Below, one piece after another: positions 24,582-33,338 of a stretch of 64,000 bases of DNA (within the stretch, counting starts at the first letter, position 1; the number at the start of each line of letters is the position of its first letter). The DNA comes from an uncultured Thermodesulfobacterium sp. (GTDB lineage Bacteria; Desulfobacterota; Thermodesulfobacteria; Thermodesulfobacteriales; Thermodesulfobacteriaceae), in the NCBI GenBank assembly GCA_938091335.1, contig CALLJG010000001.1:62001-126000 (forward strand), written 5' to 3'. The position numbers and the translations under genes were made by a program. The notes under the pieces are model-generated. The model did no database searches and had not been told where the DNA came from. It saw only the letters and a list, made by a program, of their open reading frames with translations.

Positions 24582-25424
24582 ATGCAAAAAAAAACAGGAA
24601 CCCTTTATGTAGTAAGTTTACCTATAGGAAATTTAAAGGATATTACTTTAAGAGCTCTAGAAATCCTTAAAAATATAAAATTTATTGCTTGCGAAGATAC
24701 AAGATCATTAAAAAAAATTTTAAATTATTATAAATGTGAATCAAAAAAACTTATAAGTCTTTATAGGGATGTAGAAAAGAAAAAATCAGAAAAGATACTT
24801 GAGCTTTTAAAAAGAGGAGAAGATGTAGTTTTAGTTAGTGAAGCAGGAACTCCTGGTATTTCAGATCCAGGAGCTTATATTATTAATCTTGCTCATAAAA
24901 ACAGAATTAAAATTGAGCCTATCCCAGGACCATCTGCAATTACTTGTGCTTTAAGTGTTTCTGGAATAGTTTTAGATAGAGGTTTTATTTTTTTGGGATT
25001 TTTACCTAAAAAATTAGAGGAACAAAAAAATTTGCTTTCTAACTTACCCAATAATTTCCCTATTATTCTTTTTATCTCTCCTCACCAGATGAAAAAAACT
25101 TTGAAAAATCTTTTAAAAATTTTAGGAAATAGAGAATGTTTCCTTGCAAGAGAATTAACTAAATTACATGAAGAGCTTTTATGGACAAACTTAGAAGAAT
25201 TAGAAAAACGAGAAAATTTTTTAGGTGAAATAACTCTTATAATAATGCCTGAAAAAATTTTAGATAAGGAATTAAAAATAAATTGGGATATTTTAAAAAA
25301 GGAAGTTCAAAGATTAAAATCTCAAGGATTTAAAACTAAGGAAATGTCTAAGTGCCTATCTAAAAAATTTAATCTCCCTCTTAAAATAGTATATAACTGG
25401 ATTCTTACCTCTGATAAAATTTAA
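24582..25424 (+). CDS. rsmI: 16S rRNA (cytidine(1402)-2'-O)-methyltransferase
   Basis: LYVVSLPIGNLKDITLRALEIL, CEDTR, VSEAGTPGISDPG, PIPGPSAITCALS. Confidence 0.94.
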   Translation: MQKKTGTLYVVSLPIGNLKDITLRALEILKNIKFIACEDTRSLKKILNYYKCESKKLISLYRDVEKKKSEKILELLKRGEDVVLVSEAGTPGISDPGAYIINLAHKNRIKIEPIPGPSAITCALSVSGIVLDRGFIFLGFLPKKLEEQKNLLSNLPNNFPIILFISPHQMKKTLKNLLKILGNRECFLARELTKLHEELLWTNLEELEKRENFLGEITLIIMPEKILDKELKINWDILKKEVQRLKSQGFKTKEMSKCLSKKFNLPLKIVYNWILTSDKI

Positions 25425-25443
25425 TACATAATCATATAATCCT

Positions 25444-25471
25444 TTTAAAAAATTTAAAAAATTTAAAAAAT
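25444..25471. repeat. Short AT tandem repeat, TTTAAAAAA x3
   Basis: ttttaaaaaatttaaaaaatttaaaaaa read directly. Confidence 0.6.
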
Positions 25472-25593
25472 AGATTTGATAACCAAACATAGGATAACAA
25501 AAATTAAAAATAAGGCTATTGCTAAATAACTTTTTAGTTTAAACTAATAAATGATTAAAATATTTTTACAACCTGATTAATAAAAAATATTAA

Positions 25594-26505
25594 ATGAATA
25601 AGTTTTCTTTATATCAAGAGTTTATAGAGGCTCTTGAATGTGAAATAGATTACATTAAAAAAAAGGGGGACATTAAATTCACTCTTCTTGATGGGAAATT
25701 AATTACCAAAGAGGGAGATAAATTTATTTATGAATTTACTTCAGATACACCAATAGAATTAGAAGATGATACTCCTATTAATGCTAAATACAAAAATGAA
25801 TTAATAAAAGGAAGTATTATTACAATCAATGGTCTAAAAGTATTACTTGCTTTAGATAAAGATATTGGTAGTAAAATTCCTGAAATTATAATACGAGCAA
25901 GTACTTATTATTTATTAGAAGTTTTAAAAGAAAGAATAAATAACATCAAGTCTAAAGATCTTTCCTTTAATGAAAATATTGCTATGAAAGCATTCGGATT
26001 TCAAAAAAGTTATAGTAGTTATAATTATAATTTTTTGACACCATTTAGTGAACTTCAATTATCTATATCTGAGGACCAAAAAAATGCTTTAGCAAAATCT
26101 TTAGAAAGTGAAATAACTTTTATCTGGGGACCACCGGGAACAGGAAAAACTACAATTCTTTCTTATTTAGTAAATGAATTTTTACTAAGAAATCAAAATA
26201 TTTTATTTGTTTCACATACTAATGTAGCAATCGATAATGCTCTTGAAAAAATAGCTCAAATATTAAAAAAACGAAAAGAGGAAAAATATTTTAATGGTTT
26301 AATTTTAAGAATTGGCTCTCCCTCTATTAGAAAGCTTTTTGAAGACTTTCCTGAATTGAATCCAAATTATTGGATAGAAAAAAAGAGCCAAGAACTTACT
26401 AAAAAGCTTCAAAAACTCAAAGAAATATTAGCAGAAGAAACCAAACTTTTAAATATTTTAGAAAATATTTTAGAAAAAGAAAAAAAATGGAAGAAATTAA
26501 AATAA
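25594..26505 (+). CDS. SF1 (Upf1/Dna2-like, COG1112-type) helicase, N-terminal part with Walker A; probably one gene with the next ORF
   Basis: FIWGPPGTGKTTILSYLV (Walker A), ILFVSHTNVAIDNALEKI (motif Ia); stops inside a coiled coil at an A8 run. Confidence 0.85.
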   Translation: MNKFSLYQEFIEALECEIDYIKKKGDIKFTLLDGKLITKEGDKFIYEFTSDTPIELEDDTPINAKYKNELIKGSIITINGLKVLLALDKDIGSKIPEIIIRASTYYLLEVLKERINNIKSKDLSFNENIAMKAFGFQKSYSSYNYNFLTPFSELQLSISEDQKNALAKSLESEITFIWGPPGTGKTTILSYLVNEFLLRNQNILFVSHTNVAIDNALEKIAQILKKRKEEKYFNGLILRIGSPSIRKLFEDFPELNPNYWIEKKSQELTKKLQKLKEILAEETKLLNILENILEKEKKWKKLK

Positions 26506-28733
26506 ACATTGAAAAGATAGAAAAAAATATACAAAACAAAGAACAAAATATCTTAAAGACTAAAGAGGAAATCGAAAAAACAAAAAATGAGCTTGAAAAA
26601 ATTAAAAAAACCAATTTTATTATCCGTTTCTTAACTAGACGTAATCCACAAAAATTAGAAAAATTGTTAAATGAACTTTCTTTGTTAGAAATGAGGGAAA
26701 AATCTGAACTATCAGAATTACAAAAACAATTGAAATTTCAAATTGAAAATCTTCAAAATATGGAAAAAGATCGAAACAAATTAATGGAGGAATTAAAATT
26801 TAAAAAAACTGATTTTCAAATGAAAAATATTTTAAAAAAAGAATTTGAAAAACAAAAAACAGTGATTGAGAAAATTAAGCAAGAAATAAAAAATATTGAA
26901 AATACTATCCACCAGCTTTCACATATTATAATTAGAGATGCCAAATTAATTGGTACCACAATAACGAAAGCATATTTAAATAAAGATATTTATAGTAAAA
27001 ATTTTGAGATAGTTGTAGTAGATGAAGCTAGTATAGCATCTCCACCTGCTTTATTTTTTACTTGCGGACTTGCTCATTCAAAAGTTATCATTATTGGTGA
27101 TTTTAGACAATTAGGACCTATAGCAAGAGCTGAGAATGAGTTAGTTGGAAAATGGCTAAAAAGGGACATATTTGAAATTTCAGGTATAGCACAAAAAGTT
27201 AATAAAGGAGAAAAAGATGAAAGATTAGCACCTTTATATATACAAAGAAGAATGCCCAAAGAAATTGCTGAATTAGTTAATAACTTAATTTATGAAGGAA
27301 TTTTAAAAACTGAGAAAAAATCATTTACTGAAGACAAAAAAGAAAAACAAGTTATCCAATCTGAACCATTTCCAAATGAAAAGATTATTTTATGTGATAC
27401 CTCACAATTTAATCCTTGGTGTTCTAAAACAGGTGATGGTTCCCGTTTTAATATTTACAATGCATTTTTATGTATATATTTAGCTGAACAAGCTTTATTA
27501 AGTGGGGTAAATAATATAGCAATTTTGAGTCCTTATAAAGCTCAAAATAAGTTAATTCATAAATTGGTAGCGGAGAAAAAATTAAATGGGGTTATATCAA
27601 GCACAATCCATAGATTCCAAGGGAAAGAAAGTGATCTTGTAATATTTGATTTAGTAGAAGGTAAATGGTTAGATGGAGGATTTAATACAGAAGCAATGAG
27701 ATTAATTAATGTAGCAATAACTCGAGCAAAAGCTAAGATAATCTTCGTTGCCAATCTCAAATACTTTAAAAAAAATTTAGAAGAAAACAGTATTTTAAAG
27801 AAAATATTAGAAGATGTTGAAAAAAACTATCATGTAATTAGCACATTAAACTTTTTTCCTTTTCCTAAAAAAACTAGAATAGACTTACCTTTAGCTAACA
27901 ATTTTACTAATATAACCTTTTTCTCTGAAAAAAGAAATTTTATAAAACTAGAAAATAACTTTCCGATATTTTGTGATGAATTAGACTTTTATCCCTTATT
28001 TAAAAATGATCTATTACAAACAAAAGATGAAGTTTTGATTGTGAGTCCTTTTATAACTCCAAACCGCATTACTTACTTTGAACCAATTTTTAGAGAATTA
28101 TATAAGAAAGGAGTCAAAACTTTTATTATTACTAAACCATTTAAAGAACAAAAAATTTCAAAGGAACTTGGTAGAGAAATAACTAATAACTTAAAAAATT
28201 TGAATATAGAATTAAGGTATAAACCTAGGTGCCATGAAAAGCTAGCAGTTATAGATAGAAAAATCATTTGGCATGGAAGTTTGAATATTCTTTCGCATCA
28301 AAAAAGCAAAGAGTTAATGATGAGATTCACTACAGGAGAAAGTAAATTTGTGGAAGAGTTATTAAAACTTTTGGACATTCATCAAGATGCAGAAAGAAGA
28401 GCTATAGAAGAACAAATTGAAGAGTTAAACAAAAAAGGAATTGGTTATTGCCCTGCTGGACAACCACTTATTATAAAGCTAACTCCTTCCAAAATAATTC
28501 TTTCTTGCAATAAATTTCCCCATTGCCAAGAAAAATTTTCTCCACCATTAGATCTTATTAAAGATATTATTAAGAAATTATTTGAAGAAAAATATTTATA
28601 TTGTGAAAAATGTGGTTCACCAATGGAAATAAAGTTTAATAAAAAAATAAAAAGCTATTTTCTTGGTTGCTCAAAATTTCCAAATTGTCTCTTCACCAGA
28701 AAAACTTCCTTAACTTATCTTTGTGGTTCTTGA
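26487..28733 (+). CDS. SF1 helicase, C-terminal part with Walker B and motifs III-VI, PLD-type nuclease domain, C-terminal zinc finger
   Basis: VVVDEAS, IIIGDFRQLGP, STIHRFQGKESDLVIFDLVE, INVAITRAKAKIIFV; PLD motif CHEKLAVIDRKIIWHGSLN; YCEKCGSPM...GCSKFPNC C4 finger. Confidence 0.88.
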   Translation: MEEIKINIEKIEKNIQNKEQNILKTKEEIEKTKNELEKIKKTNFIIRFLTRRNPQKLEKLLNELSLLEMREKSELSELQKQLKFQIENLQNMEKDRNKLMEELKFKKTDFQMKNILKKEFEKQKTVIEKIKQEIKNIENTIHQLSHIIIRDAKLIGTTITKAYLNKDIYSKNFEIVVVDEASIASPPALFFTCGLAHSKVIIIGDFRQLGPIARAENELVGKWLKRDIFEISGIAQKVNKGEKDERLAPLYIQRRMPKEIAELVNNLIYEGILKTEKKSFTEDKKEKQVIQSEPFPNEKIILCDTSQFNPWCSKTGDGSRFNIYNAFLCIYLAEQALLSGVNNIAILSPYKAQNKLIHKLVAEKKLNGVISSTIHRFQGKESDLVIFDLVEGKWLDGGFNTEAMRLINVAITRAKAKIIFVANLKYFKKNLEENSILKKILEDVEKNYHVISTLNFFPFPKKTRIDLPLANNFTNITFFSEKRNFIKLENNFPIFCDELDFYPLFKNDLLQTKDEVLIVSPFITPNRITYFEPIFRELYKKGVKTFIITKPFKEQKISKELGREITNNLKNLNIELRYKPRCHEKLAVIDRKIIWHGSLNILSHQKSKELMMRFTTGESKFVEELLKLLDIHQDAERRAIEEQIEELNKKGIGYCPAGQPLIIKLTPSKIILSCNKFPHCQEKFSPPLDLIKDIIKKLFEEKYLYCEKCGSPMEIKFNKKIKSYFLGCSKFPNCLFTRKTSLTYLCGS

Positions 28734-28876
28734 TATAATTACAGGATATTCCTAACTAACTATTAGCATAGAGAATTGAAGCTTTTAATTTATTTCTCAT
28801 TAAACTTAGCTAATCTTTTAGCTTTGATACCAGAAAATAATTCTTTACAAAAGCTTTAAAAATAATGGGTGATTAT

Positions 28877-29052
28877 GTAATTTGAGCCATCTTACTATAT
28901 TTAGCTAACAAATCCATTAATTTGTAAAATTATTCTTTCTGCCCAAATTATACCTATACTCCAACTCCTTTAAATATACCACAGACTCCTCTTTGGATAC
29001 TCTATGATGCTTCGTAAGCCTCCCTTCAAAATAAGTTTCTCTATGCTCCTTT
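28877..29052 (-). pseudogene. Decayed transposase C-terminal fragment (IS1595/ISXO2-like resemblance)
   Basis: Reverse strand reads KEHRETYFEGRLTKHHRVSKEESVVYLKELEYRYNLGRKNNFTN*, then, after a frame break, MDLLAKYSKMAQIT*; no intact ORF. Confidence 0.5.
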
Positions 29053-29188
29053 TAACTGCTTGTCTACTCTGAGAGGAAGTTCTAATTCAAAAAAGCTTAG
29101 GTTTTCTATCTTATCTTCTCCCTGGATCTATATTATAATTGGATAGCTTCATTTACATACTCGCTAAATAATAACAAATATTTATACA

Positions 29189-30298
29189 TTAGTTAGGTAC
29201 GTCTTTTTGTATATATCTTTCTGGGTGCTCCTTTAAAAATTTCTCTATCTCTTTAAAAAAGGCAGAAAGTAATTCTCTTTCAGGAACCTTTTTTATTATT
29301 TTACCTTTTTTAAAAATAATTCCGATTCCTTTTCCACCTGTTACCCCGAGATCTGCATATTTAGCTTCTCCTGGACCATTTACTACACAACCCATTACCG
29401 CAAGCTTAATATTAGCTTTAATATTTCTTGCCCAATTTTCCACTTTTTCATAAAGTTTCATTAAATCAATTTCACATCTTCCACACATGGGACAGGCTAT
29501 AATATCTGGATAAAGAGTTCTTAATCCAAGATTTTTTAATATCTCATAAGCTACATAAACCTCTTCAATAGGATCTGTAGTTAAAGAAATTCTCAAAGTA
29601 TCACCAATTCCTTTTAGTAATAGATAACTTATTGCCATAGTATTTTTAATTGTACCAGGAATGAGTCCTCCTGCTTCCGTAACTCCTAAATGAAGAGGAA
29701 AATCAGATTTTTCAGAAAAAAGTTCATAAGCTCTAACTGTATCCCACCAATTTGAAGATTTAAGAGAAACTTTTATATTTTGATAATCATATTTTTCTAT
29801 TATATAGTAAAGCCAATTCAATGCACTTTCTACCATAGCTTCAGGGGTAGGTTTTTTATATCTTTTAAGAATTTCCTTTTCTAAAGACCCTGCATTTATT
29901 CCTATTCTTATACAAGTTCCTCTTTCCTTACAAACTCTTATTAATCTATCTAAATTTTGGCGATTTTTAAATGTTCCTGGATTTATTCTAATCCCAGAAA
30001 TTCCTATTTTAACTGCTTCTTCTCCTAATAAAGTTAAAAAATGAATATCTCCAATAATTGGAATTGGACTTTCTTTAATTATATCTTTTAATGAAGAAAC
30101 AGCCTTTTTGTCTGGTATAGCAACTCTTACTATTTCGCAACCGGCTTCATAAAGTTTATGAATCTGTTCAATAGTTGCTTTTACATCTCTTGTATTAGTA
30201 TTGGTCATACTTTGAACACGAATAGGTGAGTCACCACCTATTGAAATGTTACCAACAAAAATTGTACGAGTTTTTTTTCTTTTTATAGGTGGAAACAT
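29189..30298 (-). CDS. ispG: 4-hydroxy-3-methylbut-2-enyl diphosphate synthase
   Basis: VQSMTNTNTRDV, GIRINPGTF, IRIGINAGSLE, CPMCGRCEIDL, GCVVNGPGEAKYADLGVTGG. Confidence 0.97.
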   Translation of the reverse strand: MFPPIKRKKTRTIFVGNISIGGDSPIRVQSMTNTNTRDVKATIEQIHKLYEAGCEIVRVAIPDKKAVSSLKDIIKESPIPIIGDIHFLTLLGEEAVKIGISGIRINPGTFKNRQNLDRLIRVCKERGTCIRIGINAGSLEKEILKRYKKPTPEAMVESALNWLYYIIEKYDYQNIKVSLKSSNWWDTVRAYELFSEKSDFPLHLGVTEAGGLIPGTIKNTMAISYLLLKGIGDTLRISLTTDPIEEVYVAYEILKNLGLRTLYPDIIACPMCGRCEIDLMKLYEKVENWARNIKANIKLAVMGCVVNGPGEAKYADLGVTGGKGIGIIFKKGKIIKKVPERELLSAFFKEIEKFLKEHPERYIQKDVPN

Positions 30299-31111
30299 TT
30301 AAAAAGGTTTTATTTTTTTTATAAAAGGTCCTTCTTTTTTACGTTTTACTAATTTATCTCCAAAAAGAACAGTTTTAAGCCATTTGAACCCAAATTGTAA
30401 TAATTTAAGATCATCGGTTTTAATTTGTTCTAAAGTTTTATCAGGGATTTCAAACATTTCTAAAAATTTGGTCTCAAAGATAAAAGCTCTAAATCTTTCT
30501 GGATTACTACTTACCATAAAAAAAAGTTGTAAACTTTTTTCTGGAACTTCTATAGGTCCAAAGGACTCTTTTCTCATTATTATCTCTCCCCATTCTTTAA
30601 TAGGCTCTTCAAGTTCTGGTATTCCTTGAGAAATTCTATATTCCTCAACTGTCATCTCCTTTCCAGAATCTAATCCTTGACAAAAACCTTCTTTTACAAG
30701 GTAATAAATATCCTCATTTTTTTGTTCGTCTCTATTTCTAAACATTCCAAATCCCAAAGGATAATATCTACAAGCAAGAGGCCTGACTTCATAAATAATA
30801 CACCCTCCTTCACCTAAAAAAGGACAAGTTTTTTCTTTATTTTCAAGCATTTTCAACCTAACAATAGGTAATTCTGATTTTGGTAAAATAAAGGGTTCGG
30901 TATAGATTAATAAAAACTCATCTGTAGAAATCCCCAATTTATCTCTTATTTTGATAATATCATATGGAGTAAGAGGTAAGAATAAATCAGAACAACAAAG
31001 TTTAAAGCAAGGTACACCTGGATAACATTGAAATCTTATTTTTGAAGAGGAAGTAAGTCTAATAGGAACTATTATTTTATCTAATCCTCTTAAACTAGTA
31101 ATAGGTTCCAT
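30299..31111 (-). CDS. YkgJ family cysteine cluster protein
   Basis: CYPGVPCFKLCCSDLFLPLTPYDI, CPFLGEGGCIIYEVRPLACRYYPLG. Confidence 0.85.
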   Translation of the reverse strand: MEPITSLRGLDKIIVPIRLTSSSKIRFQCYPGVPCFKLCCSDLFLPLTPYDIIKIRDKLGISTDEFLLIYTEPFILPKSELPIVRLKMLENKEKTCPFLGEGGCIIYEVRPLACRYYPLGFGMFRNRDEQKNEDIYYLVKEGFCQGLDSGKEMTVEEYRISQGIPELEEPIKEWGEIIMRKESFGPIEVPEKSLQLFFMVSSNPERFRAFIFETKFLEMFEIPDKTLEQIKTDDLKLLQFGFKWLKTVLFGDKLVKRKKEGPFIKKIKPF

Positions 31112-31222
31112 TTTTCACCTCTTCTAAATTTTTTAATTATTTTATTTTAACATATTTTTAAACTATATTAAACTTTATTAACTTGACTTTTAGATAGATC
31201 TTTTATAATTTTATAAAATAAT

Positions 31223-31495
31223 ATGAAAAGGGTACATGTATTTATTTCTGGAAGGGTTCAAGGAGTTTGGTTTAGATCTTATACTGCTGAAGAGGCTAAA
31301 AAATTAGCAATTAAAGGATGGGTAAGAAATCTGCCTGATGGTAGAGTAGAAGCCATTTTTGAAGGAGAAGATTCTGCGGTTGAGAAAATGATTGCTTGGT
31401 GTCATATAGGGTCTCCCTATTCTAAAGTAACTAAAGTAGAAGTTATAGAAGAGCCTTATAAAGGAGAATTTAAAGATTTCAAAATCAGATATTAA
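31223..31495 (+). CDS. acyP: Acylphosphatase
   Basis: VHVFISGRVQGVWFRSYTAEEA, GWVRNLPDGRVEAIFEG. Confidence 0.96.
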   Translation: MKRVHVFISGRVQGVWFRSYTAEEAKKLAIKGWVRNLPDGRVEAIFEGEDSAVEKMIAWCHIGSPYSKVTKVEVIEEPYKGEFKDFKIRY

Positions 31496-31497
31496 TA

Positions 31498-32628
31498 ATG
31501 ATTGATCCTGATAGATTAGCCTTAGAATTTCAAACTCTTTTAAATATAGAAAGTCCCTCTAAAAAAGAGGGTAAATTAGCTTATTATTTAGCAGATATTT
31601 TTGAAGCCTTAAATTATAAATGTTTTTTTGATAAATCTTCTGAAAATACCTATTCTGAGGTAGGAAATTTAATAGTAAAAATTCCTGGAACTTTACCCAA
31701 GCAACCCATCTTTTTTTGCGCCCATCTTGATACAGTGGGACCTTATGAAAATCCTAAAATTATTTTTGAAGAAGGAATTTTTAAAACTGATGGAAAAACT
31801 ATCTTAGGTGCAGATGATAAATCAGGAATTGCTATTCTTATAGAAATTGCCAAAATTTTAAAAGAAAACCCTCTCTCTTATCCTCCTATAGAATTTATAT
31901 TTACCACATGCGAAGAGATTGGACTTCTTGGATCAAAATATCTAAATTACAACTTAATTGATGCAAAAGAGGGGTTTGTGCTTGATAGTGAAAATGTTGA
32001 AGAAGTAATAAATTCAGCTCCTTCTTCATATCAATTTATAATTGAAATAAAAGGTAAATCTGCCCATGCAGGACTAAATCCTGAAGAAGGAATAAATGCT
32101 ATTTACATTCTATCTCAAATTTTAGCTGATCTTCCTTTTGGAAGAATTGATAAAGAAACTACTATGAATGTGGGAATTATAAATGGTGGAAATTATATAA
32201 ATATTGTACCTGATTATGCAGTTGCTAAAGGGGAAATGCGAAGTCATGAAGAAAAAAAATTATTAGAATTGCAAAACTTAATTCAGAATCAAATTGATAA
32301 AGTGGTTAATTCTTATAAAAAAGGGGATCTTCCTATAGGAAGCGCTAAATTTGAAAAAGTTTTTAAAGCTTTTAAAATCGTTGAAGAAGATCCTCTTTGT
32401 CAATTAGTAAAAAAAGCAGGAAAAAAACTAAATCTTAACATTGTATTTAAGAAAAAAGAAGGTGGTTCTGATGCCAATGTATTTAATGAAAGAGGACTAA
32501 AATGCCTTATATTGGGTACTGGAATGCAAAAAGTTCATACTACTGAAGAATATATCAACTTAAATAATTTAATTTTAAGTGCTCATTTAGTGCTTGAAAT
32601 TATCAAATTAAAAGGTGAAATGGAGTAA
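31498..32628 (+). CDS. M20 family metallopeptidase (PepT-like)
   Basis: FFCAHLDTVGP, GADDKSGIAILIEIA, TTCEEIGLLGSKYL, AHAGLNPEEG. Confidence 0.9.
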   Translation: MIDPDRLALEFQTLLNIESPSKKEGKLAYYLADIFEALNYKCFFDKSSENTYSEVGNLIVKIPGTLPKQPIFFCAHLDTVGPYENPKIIFEEGIFKTDGKTILGADDKSGIAILIEIAKILKENPLSYPPIEFIFTTCEEIGLLGSKYLNYNLIDAKEGFVLDSENVEEVINSAPSSYQFIIEIKGKSAHAGLNPEEGINAIYILSQILADLPFGRIDKETTMNVGIINGGNYINIVPDYAVAKGEMRSHEEKKLLELQNLIQNQIDKVVNSYKKGDLPIGSAKFEKVFKAFKIVEEDPLCQLVKKAGKKLNLNIVFKKKEGGSDANVFNERGLKCLILGTGMQKVHTTEEYINLNNLILSAHLVLEIIKLKGEME

Positions 32629-33328
32629 ATTTTTTCTTAATTTTTTATTTCCGGAAAACTGTAAGATTTGTCAAAAACTCTTACATTATAATGAATCTTT
32701 AATCTGTACTGATTGCTTTTTAAAGCTACCTTTTTTAAAATTTTATTGTTCCAAATGTGGAAATCCTTTTGATGAAATGTTAGAAGATTTTTTCCCAAAT
32801 AAGAAAATTCTTTATTGTGGATATTGTGAAAAAAGAAAACTTTATTTTGATGAGGTATTTATTGGTTTTATCTATAAACCACCTATTTCTGATTGGATTA
32901 ATGACCTAAAATTTGCTAAAAATTTTTCAATAGGATATAAATTAGGAATTCTAATAAAAAAGATTTTTGAAAGAAAAATTCCTCAAGTAGATTTAGTCAT
33001 TTCTGTGCCCTTATCTTCAAATAGGTTAAGAGAAAGGGGGTTTAACCAAAGTTACCTTATAGCGTGGGGATTCCTTGGTAAAAAACCTAAAAATGATATT
33101 TTAAAAAGGGTTGTTCATACAAAACCTCAAACAGAACTTTCCCAAAAAGAAAGATGGGAAAATGTAAAAAATGCCTTTTTAGCTGAAAAAGATCTTAAAG
33201 ATAAAAATATTTTATTAATAGATGATGTTATGACTACCGGAGCTACTTTAAATTTTGCTTCAAAAGCCTTAAAAGAAAAAGGAGCAAAAAAAGTATATGC
33301 ATTAGTAGTAGCAAGAAGCGTGTTTTAA
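32615..33328 (+). CDS. comF: ComF family phosphoribosyltransferase-like protein
   Basis: N-terminal C4 zinc-binding cysteines (CKICQKLL...CTDCF), VPLSSNRLRERGFNQS, LLIDDVMTTGAT. Confidence 0.92.
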   Translation: MKWSKFFLNFLFPENCKICQKLLHYNESLICTDCFLKLPFLKFYCSKCGNPFDEMLEDFFPNKKILYCGYCEKRKLYFDEVFIGFIYKPPISDWINDLKFAKNFSIGYKLGILIKKIFERKIPQVDLVISVPLSSNRLRERGFNQSYLIAWGFLGKKPKNDILKRVVHTKPQTELSQKERWENVKNAFLAEKDLKDKNILLIDDVMTTGATLNFASKALKEKGAKKVYALVVARSVF

Positions 33329-33338
33329 AGTTGCCTTT

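Noticed and set aside
25444-25471. TTTAAAAAA tandem repeat as a CRISPR or phase-variation array
   Set aside because: Only three 9-bp units with no spacers, not within a coding region.
25425-25593. Hydrophobic micro-reading SYLAIALFLIFVILCLVIKSIF on the minus strand
   Set aside because: No start codon, only about 22 codons, AT-rich intergenic DNA gives hydrophobic reads by chance.
26417-26614. 65-aa minus-strand F/S-rich ORF across the helicase frameshift
   Set aside because: Shadow of the AAA/GAA-rich coiled coil on the other strand.
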